Position numbers and translations under genes: made by a program
Notes under the pieces: model-generated
What the model was told of the DNA's origin: nothing
Database searches by the model: none
The model's input: only the letters and a program-made list of their open reading frames with translations
Shown: one piece after another, positions 1 to 9,899 of the stretch
How the letters are laid out: the number at the start of each line of letters is the position of its first letter
Numbering within the stretch: the stretch's first letter is position 1
Assembly (NCBI GenBank): GCA_905221605.1
Contig: CAJNDS010000946.1
Coordinates: 214,501-278,500, forward strand
Origin: Symbiodinium natans
Lineage: Eukaryota > Sar > Dinophyceae > Suessiales > Symbiodiniaceae
Direction of reading: 5' to 3'
Length of the DNA: 64,000 bases

Positions 1-1096
1 GCTCTCCGCTGCAGCCTTCAGCTCGCTGTTGAAGTCCAGCGCGATGTAGCAGAGCTTCCTTGGCGCAGCAAACACTGGGCGCCACACACACCTTCTCAAC
101 ACTAGCTCTGTCTTTTGCCTATACCCAAAGCTCTACCAGTGGGTTCGAGGCTTCTCTTTCACGTCCCGCACGATCTCCCGCTCGGCACTATTGCTGAAGG
201 AGTAGCCACTCTCCATCATGATCTTCATCAGATACTCTGTGAGGTCACGGCCAGCTAGGTCCAGGCGCGCAATGGCATGTGGAAGCGCATACCCTTCGTA
301 GATGGGAACAGTGTGGGACACGCCATCTCCCGAATCCGTGACGATCCCTGTGGTTCTGCCGGAGGAGTACAGGGAGAGCACCGCTTGGATGGAAACATAC
401 ATGGCTGGCACCCCAAACGTCTCAAACATGATCCTCGGCGCTCTGTCGACTACCCAAACAGCTGCTACGATGCTGCGGTGTCTGGCCGACGGACACAAAA
501 CAGTATCTAAACAAATAAAAAAGAAGTTTTCGAGAATGGCCCCACCAAGGTTCTGAGTCATGCGCTCGCGGTTGGCCTTTGGATTGAGTGGTGCCTCGGT
601 GAGCAGGACGGGGTGCTCTTCGGGCGACGCACGCAGCTCGTTGTAGAAAGTGTGCTGCCAGATCTTCTCCATGTCATCCCAGTTTGTGACGATGCCATGC
701 TCGATGGGGTACTTGAGAGTCAGGACGCCACGCTTTTCCTGCGCCTCATCGCCAACGAGATGGTCTTTCCTGAGCCCATCTCAACAGTCGTCTCAACATG
801 GCAGCCCCAGGCTAGAGGAACAAGGATTTACGGGCGGGGGGCTAGGGAGAAAGGCTGCTTCTGCAATGTCGAGCTTCTGGTCCATTCCCACCATGGTGCT
901 AGCAAACTTCGGGCGCCCGATGATGGATGGGAAGACCGCTCGCGGAGCGTCGTCCCCAGAGAAGCCGGCCTGGGGCCAAGGACAGGTCAGGCAAGCTACA
1001 ACTTTGTCGTTTGGGGGCTTGATGGGTCTCGCATGGTCCTGCCTTGCACATGCCACTACCATTGTCCACCACAAGCGCAACAACCTCGTCCGACAT
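1..1096 (-). CDS. Actin, tandem copy A (3' end beyond window)
   Basis: Conventional actin, the ATP-binding filament protein. Exons on the minus strand: 1096-1043, 969-878, 769-554, 433-155 and 58 to beyond base 1. Exon 1 carries the phosphate loop DNGSGMCK; exon 4 carries the second nucleotide loop DSGDGVSH. Introns are 73, 108, 120 and 96 nt. Inferred donors are GC, GA, GA, GA and every acceptor is AG|G, which is typical of dinoflagellates and gives an unbroken frame. The start at 1096 matches the actin N-terminus [15 protein letters not shown] and lies 2 nt after a pyrimidine-rich AAAG, a likely trans-splice acceptor. The last exon is cut after about 19 codons. Coding exons are almost identical to copy B, suggesting gene conversion or recent duplication. 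Confidence 0.93.
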
Positions 1097-1498
1097 GGCT
1101 TTCGAAGAGGGCGGGAAAGGAGGTGAAGCTGAGAAGCCGAGTCGCTCGCGGGACTACAGAGGTCTGCTTCGTGAACCACCTCAACAAGACCCGCCACTTG
1201 GGAAGACTGCGGACGCCTGATCTCTGAAGAGACACCTTCTATGCAAGCTTCTGCTGGCCCTTTGTGCTCCAGTGAATTACTAAGCTGCGCTGCCACAGCG
1301 AGTGCGCCTCTAGAAGCCTCGGTGCTCCTTTGGGCCAGTCGCTCCTGTACATGTGTGCTGGCTTGCGCGCCCCGCGTAGACCGTCAATCGGGCTATGAAC
1401 CTGAGAGCTTCGCCCTCTGCAACACAGCCGCTGACCAGTCGCACACGCGAAGGGCGCCAAAACTAAAGGCGACCACCAGCCAAGTGGGACGAGATGGC
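1097..1498. other. Actin intergenic spacer (repeated three times)
   Basis: The 402-nt spacer between the start of copy A and the stop of copy B recurs at 3022-3423 and 4981-5382 with the same length and near-identical sequence. It must hold the 3' UTR of one gene and the promoter/trans-splice signals of the next. No TATA-like box or poly(A) signal is obvious. A pyrimidine-rich run followed by AAAG directly precedes each ATG. The short open frames inside it are not supported. Confidence 0.8.
1099..1100 (-). other. Candidate spliced-leader acceptor of actin
   Basis: Reading the minus strand, CCTCCTTTCCCGCCCTCTTC is followed by GAAAG, then CC and the ATG of copy A. The same sequence occurs before copies B and C (AG near 3024-3025 and 4983-4984). 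Dinoflagellate mRNAs receive a 22-nt spliced leader at such AG sites; the use of this exact AG is inferred. Confidence 0.5.
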
Positions 1499-3021
1499 CT
1501 AGATGCATTTGCGGTGCACAATCGTCGGGCCGCTCTCATCATACTCGGCCTTCGAGATCCACATCTGCTGGAAGGTGCTCAGTGATGAGAGGATGGAGCC
1601 ACCAATCCACACGCTGTACTTCCTCTCCGGTGGGGCGATGACCTTCACCTTCACCGTGGAAGGCGCCAGTGCGCAGATCTCCTTGGTCATGCGCTCGCCG
1701 ATGCCCGGCAACATCGTGGTGCCACCGGACAGAACGATGTTCTGGTAGAGGTCGCGGCGGATGTCCACGTCGCATTGCATGATGGACCGGAAGGTGGTGT
1801 CGTGGATTCCCATCGCCTCCTTGCCCACCAAGCTGGGTTGGAACAGCACCTCAGGGCAGCGGAACCGCTCGCTTTGCAAGGAGATGATGTTGCCGTCTGG
1901 CAACTCGTACGTCTTCGCCTTGTCGTTGCTTTCCGCTGCAGCCTTCAGCTCGCTGTTGAAGTCCAGCGCGATGTAGCAAAGCTTCCTTGGCGCAGCAAAC
2001 TTTGCTCCACACACACCTTCTCAACACTAGCTCTGTCTTTTGCCTATACTCAAAGCTCTACCAGTGGGTTCGAGGCTTCTCTTTCACATCCCGCACGATC
2101 TCCCGCTCGGCACTATTGCTGAAGGAGTAGCCACTCTCCATCATGATCTTCATCAGATACTCTGTGAGGTCACGGCCAGCTAGGTCCAGGCGCGCAATGG
2201 CATGTGGAAGCGCATACCCTTCGTAGATGGGAACAGTGTGGGACACGCCATCTCCCGAATCCGTGACGATCCCTGTGGTTCTGCCGGAGGAGTACAGGGA
2301 GAGCACCGCTTGGATGGAAACATACATGGCTGGCACCCCAAACGTCTCAAACATGATCCTCGGCGCTCTGTCGACTACCCAAACAGCTGCTACGATGCTG
2401 CGGTGTCTGGCCGACGGACACAAAACAGTATCTAAACAAATAAAAAAGAAGTTTTCGAGAATGGCCCCACCAAGGTTCTGAGTCATGCGCTCGCGGTTGG
2501 CCTTTGGATTGAGTGGTGCCTCGGTGAGCAGGACGGGGTGCTCTTCGGGCGACGCACGCAGCTCGTTGTAGAAAGTGTGCTGCCAGATCTTCTCCATGTC
2601 ATCCCAGTTTGTGACGATGCCATGCTCGATGGGGTACTTGAGAGTCAGGACGCCACGCTTTTCCTGCGCCTCATCGCCAACGAGATGGTCTTTCCTGAGC
2701 CCATCTCAACAGTCGTCTCAACATGGCAGCCCCAGGCTAGAGGAACAAGGATTTACGGGCGGGGGGCTAGGGAGAAAGGCTGCTTCTGCAATGTCGAGCT
2801 TCTGGTCCATTCCCACCATGGTGCTAGCAAACTTCGGGCGCCCGATGATGGATGGGAAGACCGCTCGCGGAGCGTCGTCCCCAGAGAAGCCGGCCTGGGG
2901 CCAAGGACAGGTCAGGCAAGCTACAACTTTGTCGTTTGGGGGCTTGATGGGTCTCGCATGGTCCTGCCTTGCACATGCCACTACCATTGTCCACCACAAG
3001 CGCAACAACCTCGTCCGACAT
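1499..3021 (-). CDS. Actin, tandem copy B (complete)
   Basis: Complete actin gene. Minus-strand exons: 3021-2968 (54 nt), 2894-2803 (92), 2694-2479 (216), 2358-2080 (279), 1985-1499 (487 with stop). They sum to 1128 nt, 375 residues, the usual actin length. Inferred introns begin GC, GA, GA, GA and end AG, and each donor/acceptor pair shares a short direct repeat (such as CAG at both ends). The product ends PTIVHRKCI, with Ile where most actins have Phe. Intron 3 (120 nt) is a multiple of three without a stop, so retention would insert 40 residues between MTQ and IMFETFG. The gene sits head-to-tail between copies A and C; the ATG-to-ATG period is 1925 bp (A to B) and 1959 bp (B to C). Confidence 0.95.
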
Positions 3022-3423
3022 GGCTTTCGAAGAGGGCGGGAAAGGAGGTGAAGCTGAGAAGCCGAGTCGCTCGCGGGACTACAGAGGTCTGCTTCGTGAA
3101 CCACCTCAACAAGACCCTCCACTTGGGAAGACTGCGGACGCCTGATCTCTGAAGAGACACCTTCTATGCAAGCTTCTGCTGGCCCTTTGTGCTCCAGTGA
3201 ATTACTAAGCTGCGCTGCCACAGCGAGTGCGCCTCTAGAAGCCTCGGTGCTCCTTTGGGCCAGTCGCTCCTGTACATGTGTGCTGGCTTGCGCGCCCCGC
3301 GTAGACCGTCAATCGGGCTATGAACCTGAGAGCTTCGCCCTCTGCAACACAGCCGCTGACCAGTCGCACACGCGAAGGGCGCCAAAACTAAAGGCGACCA
3401 CCAGCCAAGTGGGACGAGATGGC

Positions 3424-4980
3424 CTAGATGCATTTGCGGTGCACAATCGTCGGGCCGCTCTCATCATACTCGGCCTTCGAGATCCACATCTGCTGGAAGG
3501 TGCTCAGTGATGAGAGGATGGAGCCACCAATCCACACGCTGTACTTCCTCTCCGGTGGGGCGATGACCTTCACCTTCACCGTGGAAGGCGCCAGTGCGCA
3601 GATCTCCTTGGTCATGCGCTCGCCGATGCCCGGCAACATCGTGGTGCCACCGGACAGAACGATGTTCTGGTAGAGGTCGCGGCGGATGTCCACGTCGCAT
3701 TGCATGATGGACCGGAAGGTGGTGTCGTGGATTCCCATCGCCTCCTTGCCCACCAAGCTGGGTTGGAACAGCACCTCAGGGCAGCGGAACCGCTCGCTTT
3801 GCAAGGAGATGATGTTGCCGTCTGGCAACTCGTACGTCTTCGCCTTGTCGTTGCTCTCCGCTGCAGCCTTCAGCTCGCTGTTGAAGTCCAGCGCGATGTA
3901 GCAGAGCTTCCTTGGCGCAGCAAACACTGGGCGCAGCAAACACTGGGCGCAAACCACACACACACACACCTTCTCAACACTAGCTCTGTCTTTTGCCTAT
4001 ACCCAAAGCTCTACCACTGGACTCGAGGCTTCTCTTTCACGTCCCGCACGATCTCCCGCTCGGCACTATTGCTGAAGGAGTAGCCACTCTCCATCATGAT
4101 CTTCATCAGATACTCTGTGAGGTCACGGCCAGCTAGGTCCAGGCGCGCAATGGCATGTGGAAGCGCATACCCTTCGTAGATGGGAACGGTGTGGGACACG
4201 CCATCTCCCGAATCCGTGACGATCCCTGTGGTTCTGCCGGAGGAGTACAGGGAGAGCACCGCTTGGATGGAAACATACATGGCTGGCACCCCAAACGTCT
4301 CAAACATGATCCTCGGCGCTCTGTCGACTACCCAAACAGCTGCTACGATGCTGCGGTGTCTGGCCGACGGCCGATGACACAAAACAGTATCTAAACAAAT
4401 AAAAAAGAAGTTTTCGAGAATGGCCCCACCAAGGTTCTGAGTCATGCGCTCGCGGTTGGCCTTTGGATTGAGTGGTGCCTCGGTGAGCAGGACGGGGTGC
4501 TCTTCGGGCGACGCACGCAGCTCGTTGTAGAAAGTGTGCTGCCAGATCTTCTCCATGTCATCCCAGTTTGTGACGATGCCATGCTCGATGGGGTACTTGA
4601 GAGTCAGGACGCCACGCTTGGCCTGCGCCTCATCGCCAATGAGATGGTCTTTCCTGAGCCCATCTCAACAGTCGTCTCAACATGGCAGCCCCGGGCTAGA
4701 GGAACAAGGATTTACGGGCGGGGGGCTAGGGAGAAAGGCTGCTTCTGCAATGTCGAGCTTCTGGTCCATTCCCACCATGGTGCTGGCAAACTTCGGGCGC
4801 CCGATGATGGATGGGAAGACCGCTCGCGGAGCGTCGTCCCCAGAGAAGCCGGCCTGGGGCCAAGGACAGGTCAGGCAAGCTACAACTTTGTCGTTTGGGG
4901 GCTTGATGGGTCTCGCATGGTCCTGCCTTGCACATGCCACTACCATTGTCCACCACAAGCGCAACAACCTCGTCCGACAT
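3424..4980 (-). CDS. Actin, tandem copy C (complete)
   Basis: Complete actin gene with the same five-exon plan: 4980-4927, 4853-4762, 4653-4438, 4311-4033, 3910-3424. Exon lengths equal those of copy B, so the product is again 375 residues. Intron 3 is 126 nt (6 nt longer than in A and B) and still open in frame. Intron 4 is longer because of a partial tandem duplication of cactgggcgcagcaaa followed by a short CA run. The ends of introns obey GC/GA...AG|G. Copies C and D share the longer intron 3 and a changed intron 4 edge, so A/B and C/D form two sub-pairs. Confidence 0.95.
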
Positions 4981-5382
4981 GGCTTTCGAAGAGGGCGGGA
5001 AAGGAGGTGAAGCTGAGAAGCCGAGTCGCTCGCGGGACTACAGAGGTCTGCTTCGTGAACCACCTCAACAAGACCCGCCACTTGGGAAGACTGCGGACGC
5101 CTGATCTCTGAAGAGACACCTTCTATGCAAGCTTCTGCTGGCCCTTTGTGCTCCAGTGAATTACTAAGCTGCGCTGCCACAGCGAGTGCGCCTCTAGAAG
5201 CCTCGGTGCTCCTTTGGGCCAGTCGCTCCTGTACATGTGTGCTGGCTTGCGCGCCCCGCGTAGACCGTCAATCGGGCTATGAACCTGAGAGCTTCGCCCT
5301 CTGCAACACAGCCGCTGACCAGTCGCACACGCGAAGGGCGCCAAAACTAAAGGCGACCACCAGCCAAGTGGGACGAGATGGC

Positions 5383-5909
5383 CTAGATGCATTTGCGGTG
5401 CACAATCGTCGGGCCGCTCTCATCATACTCGGCCTTCGAGATCCACATCTGCTGGAAGGTGCTCAGTGATGAGAGGATGGAGCCACCAATCCACACGCTG
5501 TACTTCCTCTCCGGTGGGGCGATGACCTTCACCTTCACCGTGGAAGGCGCCAGTGCGCAGATCTCCTTGGTCATGCGCTCGCCGATGCCCGGCAACATCG
5601 TGGTGCCACCGGACAGAACGATGTTCTGGTAGAGGTCGCGGCGGATGTCCACGTCGCATTGCATGATGGACCGGAAGGTGGTGTCGTGGATTCCCATCGC
5701 CTCCTTGCCCACCAAGCTGGGTTGGAACAGCACCTCAGGGCAGCGGAACCGCTCGCTTTGCAAGGAGATGATGTTGCCGTCTGGCAACTCGTACGTCTTC
5801 GCCTTGTCGTTGCTCTCCGCTGCAGCCTTCAGCTCGCTGTTGAAGTCCAGCGCGATGTAGCAGAGCTTCCTTGGCGCAGCAAACACTGGGCGCAGCAAAC
5901 ACTGGGCGC

Positions 5910-5944
<35 letters not shown>

Positions 5945-6963
5945 TCTCAACACTAGCTCTGTCTTTTGCCTATACCCAAAGCTCTACCACTGGACTCGAG
6001 GCTTCTCTTTCACGTCCCGCACGATCTCCCGCTCGGCACTATTGCTGAAGGAGTAGCCACTCTCCATCATGATCTTCATCAGATACTCTGTGAGGTCACG
6101 GCCAGCTAGGTCCAGGCGCGCAATGGCATGTGGAAGCGCATACCCTTCGTAGATGGGAACGGTGTGGGACACGCCATCTCCCGAATCCGTGACGATCCCT
6201 GTGGTTCTGCCGGAGGAGTACAGGGAGAGCACCGCTTGGATGGAAACATACATGGCTGGCACCCCAAACGTCTCAAACATGATCCTCGGCGCTCTGTCGA
6301 CTACCCAAACAGCTGCTACGATGCTGCGGTGTCTGGCCGACGGCCGATGACACAAAACAGTATCTAAACAAATAAAAAAGAAGTTTTCGAGAATGGCCCC
6401 ACCAAGGTTCTGAGTCATGCGCTCGCGGTTGGCCTTTGGATTGAGTGGTGCCTCGGTGAGCAGGACGGGGTGCTCTTCGGGCGACGCACGCAGCTCGTTG
6501 TAGAAAGTGTGCTGCCAGATCTTCTCCATGTCATCCCAGTTTGTGACGATGCCATGCTCGATGGGGTACTTGAGAGTCAGGACGCCACGCTTGGCCTGCG
6601 CCTCATCGCCAATAAGATGGTCTTTCCTGAGCCCATCTCAACAGTCGTCCCAACATGGCAGCCCCGGGCTTTACGAACAAGGATTTACGGGCGGGGGGCT
6701 AGGGAGAAACGCTGCTTCTGCGACATCGAGCTTCTGGTCCATTCCCACGATGGTGCCAACAAACTTCGGGCGCCCGATGATGGATGGGAAGACCGCTCGC
6801 GGAGCGTCGTCTCCAGAGAAGCCGGCCTGGGGGCCCAGGACAGGTCAGGAAAGCTACCACTTTGTCGCTTGGGGGCTGAATGGGTCTCGCATGGTCCTGC
6901 CTTGCACATGCCACTGCCATTGTCCACCACAAGCGCAGCAACCTCGTCCGGCATGATCGACAT
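5383..6963 (-). CDS. Actin, tandem copy D (5'-most, diverged)
   Basis: Fourth actin gene, transcriptionally the first of the array. Exons: 6954-6901 (or from 6963), 6826-6735, 6626-6411, 6284-6006, 5869-5383. Exons 3-5 match copy C, while exon 1, introns 1-2 and upstream DNA diverge. The N-terminus reads [18 protein letters not shown] if the first ATG (6963) is used, or MPDEVAAL from 6954; others have MSDEVVAL. Exon 2 has [10 protein letters not shown] where the others have [10 protein letters not shown]. Intron 1 is 74 nt. Intron 4 holds a (CA)n microsatellite. The identical downstream half and diverged upstream half mark the edge of homogenisation by gene conversion or unequal crossing-over. 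Confidence 0.92.
5912..5942. repeat. (AC)n microsatellite in actin D intron 4
   Basis: About 15 AC dinucleotides lie in intron 4 of copy D. Copy C has only a few (around 3957-3969) and copies A/B almost none, so the tract expanded within the array. Confidence 0.9.
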
Positions 6964-7139
6964 GGCTTTCTCCCTGAGGCTTTTGATCGGCGCGCGAAGG
7001 CAGGTGGGTGGTGCTGAGAAGCCGAATTGCTCGCGGCAAAACGAAGATCCGCTTGTTGGAGCTCGCACCAAAGCGGGTGAGCCTGGTTCATGTTCGGGCC
7101 TCCAGGTCTTCGAGGCTGTCGCAGGGTTTTTGCAAGCCC

Positions 7140-7690
7140 AAACCCCAAACAACCCTAAGCCCTAAACCCCAAACCCGAAACCCTTCTGAACCTTCAGTTC
7201 ACGGCTTCGAGGCCGACCCCATGACCTGAACTAAGCCTGAGCTTCCGACACCCACCTTCCTCCGGTCGTAGGGCGGCACCTGCAAAGGGCTCTAAACCCT
7301 AAACCTCCAAAACCCGAAGCCCTAAACCCGAAACCCTAAACCCTGGGCTCTAAACCCGAAACTCCCCCAAACCTCCTAGCCCTAAACTTCCTAGCCCTAA
7401 ACCCTAAACTCCCCCAAACTTCCTAGCCCTAAACCCTAAACCCCCCCTAAACTCCGAAAAACCCGAAGTGCGCCTTGACCACAAGCTCAGAGCTGAGGCC
7501 GAAGTCCAGGGGCTCCTGTTTAGGGGCTTAGGGGTTTGGGGGTTTGGGGTTTAGGGTTTAGGGTTTAGGGTTTAGGGCTTAGGGTTTAGGGTTTCGGGTT
7601 TGGGGCTTAGGGTCTTGGGTTTTGGGGCTTAGGGTTGAGGGTTTGGGGTTTAGGGTTTGGGGTTTGGGGTTTAGGGTTTGGGGTTTAGGT
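7140..7690. repeat. Start of degenerate telomere-type repeat field
   Basis: Immediately upstream of actin D the DNA changes to imperfect CCCTAAA and, from about 7510, TTTAGGG units with variants such as TTTGGGG, TTTCGGG and CTTAGGG. Two short unique islands inside have exon-like form on the minus strand: about 7251-7228 (after CCCTTTGCAG, open as VPPYDRRK, followed by GTGGGT) and about 7504-7460 (after AACAG, open as EPLDFGLSSELVVK, followed by GC). They are unassigned. Confidence 0.6.
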
Positions 7691-7913
7691 TGGGGGCTTA
7701 GGTCCCACTTTGGGGTGAGGATGTAGGGTGTACATAGTTCTGTGGGGAGGAGGCGTAGGGTGAGGGGTGCAAGTGTAAGGGGGGGATGTTAGACCTGGAC
7801 CCCTAAACCCTAAACCCTAAACCTTGGGGTTGTAGGTACACCTTCACTCCTTCGTGGGTTAGTTTATCCATCACCCCGAGAGGGCGCCTCGGACTGACCG
7901 TTCTTGCCGTTGC

Positions 7914-8165
7914 TCACCTCCACGGGTTTAGGGTTTAGGGTTTAGGGTTTAGGGTTTAGGGTTTAGGGTTTAGGGTTTAGGGTTTAGGGTTTAGGGTTTA
8001 GGGTTTAGGGTTTAGGGTTTAGGGTTTAGGTTGTAGGGTTTAGGGTTTAGGGTTTAGGGTTTAGGGTTTAGGGTTTAGGGTTTAGGGTTTAGGGTTTAGG
8101 GTTTAGGGTTTAGGGTTTAGGGTTTAGGGTTTAGGGTTTAGGGTTTAGGGTTTAGGGTTTAGGGT
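7914..8165. repeat. TTTAGGG array
   Basis: Near-perfect (TTTAGGG)n of about 240 bp, one of the longest here, with a single ttgtaggg interruption near 8030. The flanks are unique GC-rich islands. The island at about 7908-7860, minus strand, is open as VSNGKNGQSEAPSRG after GTGGAG and may be an exon. Confidence 0.95.
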
Positions 8166-8499
8166 TCGATCTCTCCACGGCGGCCTCGTCACAAAAAGTT
8201 TCGCGGTGCGCGGTAGCCCAGCCCCAGCCGAGGCTGGACTCTGTCATAGCTGGTACAGTGAGGCAACAGCTTTAGGGTTTAGGGTCTAGGGTTTAGGGTT
8301 TAGGGTTTAGGGTTTAAGGTAGCAGCAGTCTTGTAATGCGAATAAGAACGGTGGAAATTCAGAACGCCGAGGTGCAACCCCGCGTTTGCTATGTTTCTTG
8401 CGCTGGGGGGGAGGGTTGGGGGGGGAGGCGGGGGGTAGGTTGCGAGCACGCGTGATGCGGGCACCAGGGAGATGTCGGCTTGAAGGCCAGGGTTTAGGT

Positions 8500-8660
8500 T
8501 TAGGGTTTAGGGTTTCGGGTTGAGGGTTTAGGGTTTAGGGTGTTAGGGTGTTAGGGTTTTAGGGTTTTAGGGTTTTAGGGTTTTAGGGTTTTAGGGTTTT
8601 AGGGTTTTTAGGGTTTTTAGGGCTTTAGGGTTTTAGGGTTTGGGGTTTAGGGTTTTAGGC
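8500..8660. repeat. Telomere-variant array with 8-mer TTTTAGGG
   Basis: TTTAGGG units pass into about ten TTTTAGGG 8-mers (about 8545-8640), some with TTTTTAGGG. The unit length drifts but the AGGG core is kept. Confidence 0.9.
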
Positions 8661-8752
8661 CGCCTGCACGTACGCGTGCAACCACGTGAAACCTGTGACT
8701 CACCAGCCGGCACGCAACGCGGTGGGAGAAGCTGGGAGCCTCTTAAGCAGTT

Positions 8753-8877
8753 TATGGGGTTCCTAAGGGAGGGTGTTTTGATTGGGGGGGTAAGGGAGGT
8801 TTAGGGAGTAGTAGGGAGTATTAGGGAGCCTTGGGTTACATACCCCCCTTGAACCCCCCTCCCTTAAGAACCCTATA
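8753..8877. mobile_element. MITE-like element with 7-bp target duplication
   Basis: A 125-bp element bounded by AGCAGTT at 8746-8752 and again at 8878-8884. Terminal inverted repeats: TATGGGGTTCCTAAGGG at the left, and at the right the complement of TATAGGGTTCTTAAGGG. The inside is G-rich (GGGAGTA-type runs) and has no coding capacity. This fits a non-autonomous DNA transposon. Confidence 0.85.
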
Positions 8878-9237
8878 AGCAGTTCTTGCCCAGGCACATT
8901 GTCCTCAAAGTGCAAGGAACACTGAACAGTGAGGGATGTGGCGCATGCAGATTTTCCAAGACGGCTACTTGAGTCCAAGAGATATCCTCCAGAAGTTGCG
9001 CAAGGTCGTGTTAAAGAATTTGTCCGAAGGAAGTACCCTAAACCCTAAACCCTAAGCTTTCCGGGCAAGCATTGCAAATCAGCTTAAAACAGAGGGAAAA
9101 TGCGCCCCACGGCGTTCTATGATTAGGTAACCCCGCAAATTCGTCAATTAGTTTCTCAGTATATTTCGTAAACCCCCACATCCACCCTAAACCCTAAAGC
9201 CTAAACCCTAAACCCTAAACCCTAAACCCTGAAAAGA

Positions 9238-9318
9238 GGCTGCTCGCAAGAAGAGCGATCTGAACACTCCCAAGTTCAACCAGGCCTGCGAGGCAGGGCG
9301 GCCGTTCTTCCGCGAGGG
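9238..9318 (+). other. Exon-like island, plus strand
   Basis: Between two CCCTAAA blocks, an open stretch after GAAAAGAG reads AARKKSDLNTPKFNQACE and onward to a GGTTCGG donor-like end. Codon use is GC-rich at third positions. The minus strand is also open, so the strand is not certain. The product is not recognised. Confidence 0.35.
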
Positions 9319-9599
9319 TTCGGCCTTGGGTTGGTGCTTGGCCTTTTTGGGTGCGCCAAGCTCTAGGCCCCACACCCTAGGCCCTGAAAATTGTCGCTTT
9401 GGGATTGGGGCTCAGGCTTTACTAGTTCATGGTTGGGATAATATTCAAAAATTAAATATAAATATAAATATATGGTACCCCCCCCCCAGTGACCTACCCT
9501 TTTTCGCCTTGTCTCAAGTCACCCAGCTGCACTGCAAGCAAACTCGGTGTGCAATATAGCGTATTTCCTAGGGCGTAGACTAAAACACAACTAAAATCG

Positions 9600-9865
9600 C
9601 ATACACGGGACAGTAGAAAAACCAAAAATACCAAAACCAAAAAAAACAAAAAACCAAAACCAAAAAAAACAAAAAAACCAAAACCAAAAAAACCAAAAAC
9701 ACCAAAAAAAACAATTTTCCGGGACTCTCAGGAAATCCCTATGAGGCTTCTCCAAGAGTCCCGGAAAATTGGTTTTTTTGGTGTTTTTGGTTTTTTTGGT
9801 TTTGGTTTTTTTGGTTTTTTTAGTTTTTTTTGTTTTGGTACTTTTGGTTTTTTGGTTTTGGTATT
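9600..9865. mobile_element. Fold-back element with A-rich/T-rich arms
   Basis: About 110 bp of CCAAAAACC-type A-rich DNA ends in AATTTTCCGGGACTCT, followed by a loop of about 26 bp, then AGAGTCCCGGAAAATTGG and a matching T-rich arm (GGTTTTTTTGG-type). The two arms are inverted copies, so a single strand would fold into one long hairpin. No gene is visible inside. Confidence 0.8.
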
Positions 9866-9899
9866 TTGGCTTTTTAGCTCGCCTTCACGGTTACGAGGC

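Noticed and set aside
434-553. Actin with a 40-residue insertion (reading intron 3 as coding)
   Set aside because: Actin is highly conserved at MTQ-IMFETF, and the border has the same CA|GA...AG|G form as the other introns.
7228-7251. VPPYDRRK micro-exon as part of ribosomal protein uL13
   Set aside because: Eight residues resemble a uL13 segment, but the expected neighbouring segments are not found on either side.
7914-8165. A true chromosome end
   Set aside because: Arrays occur in both orientations, are short, and are followed by more than 55 kb containing genes.
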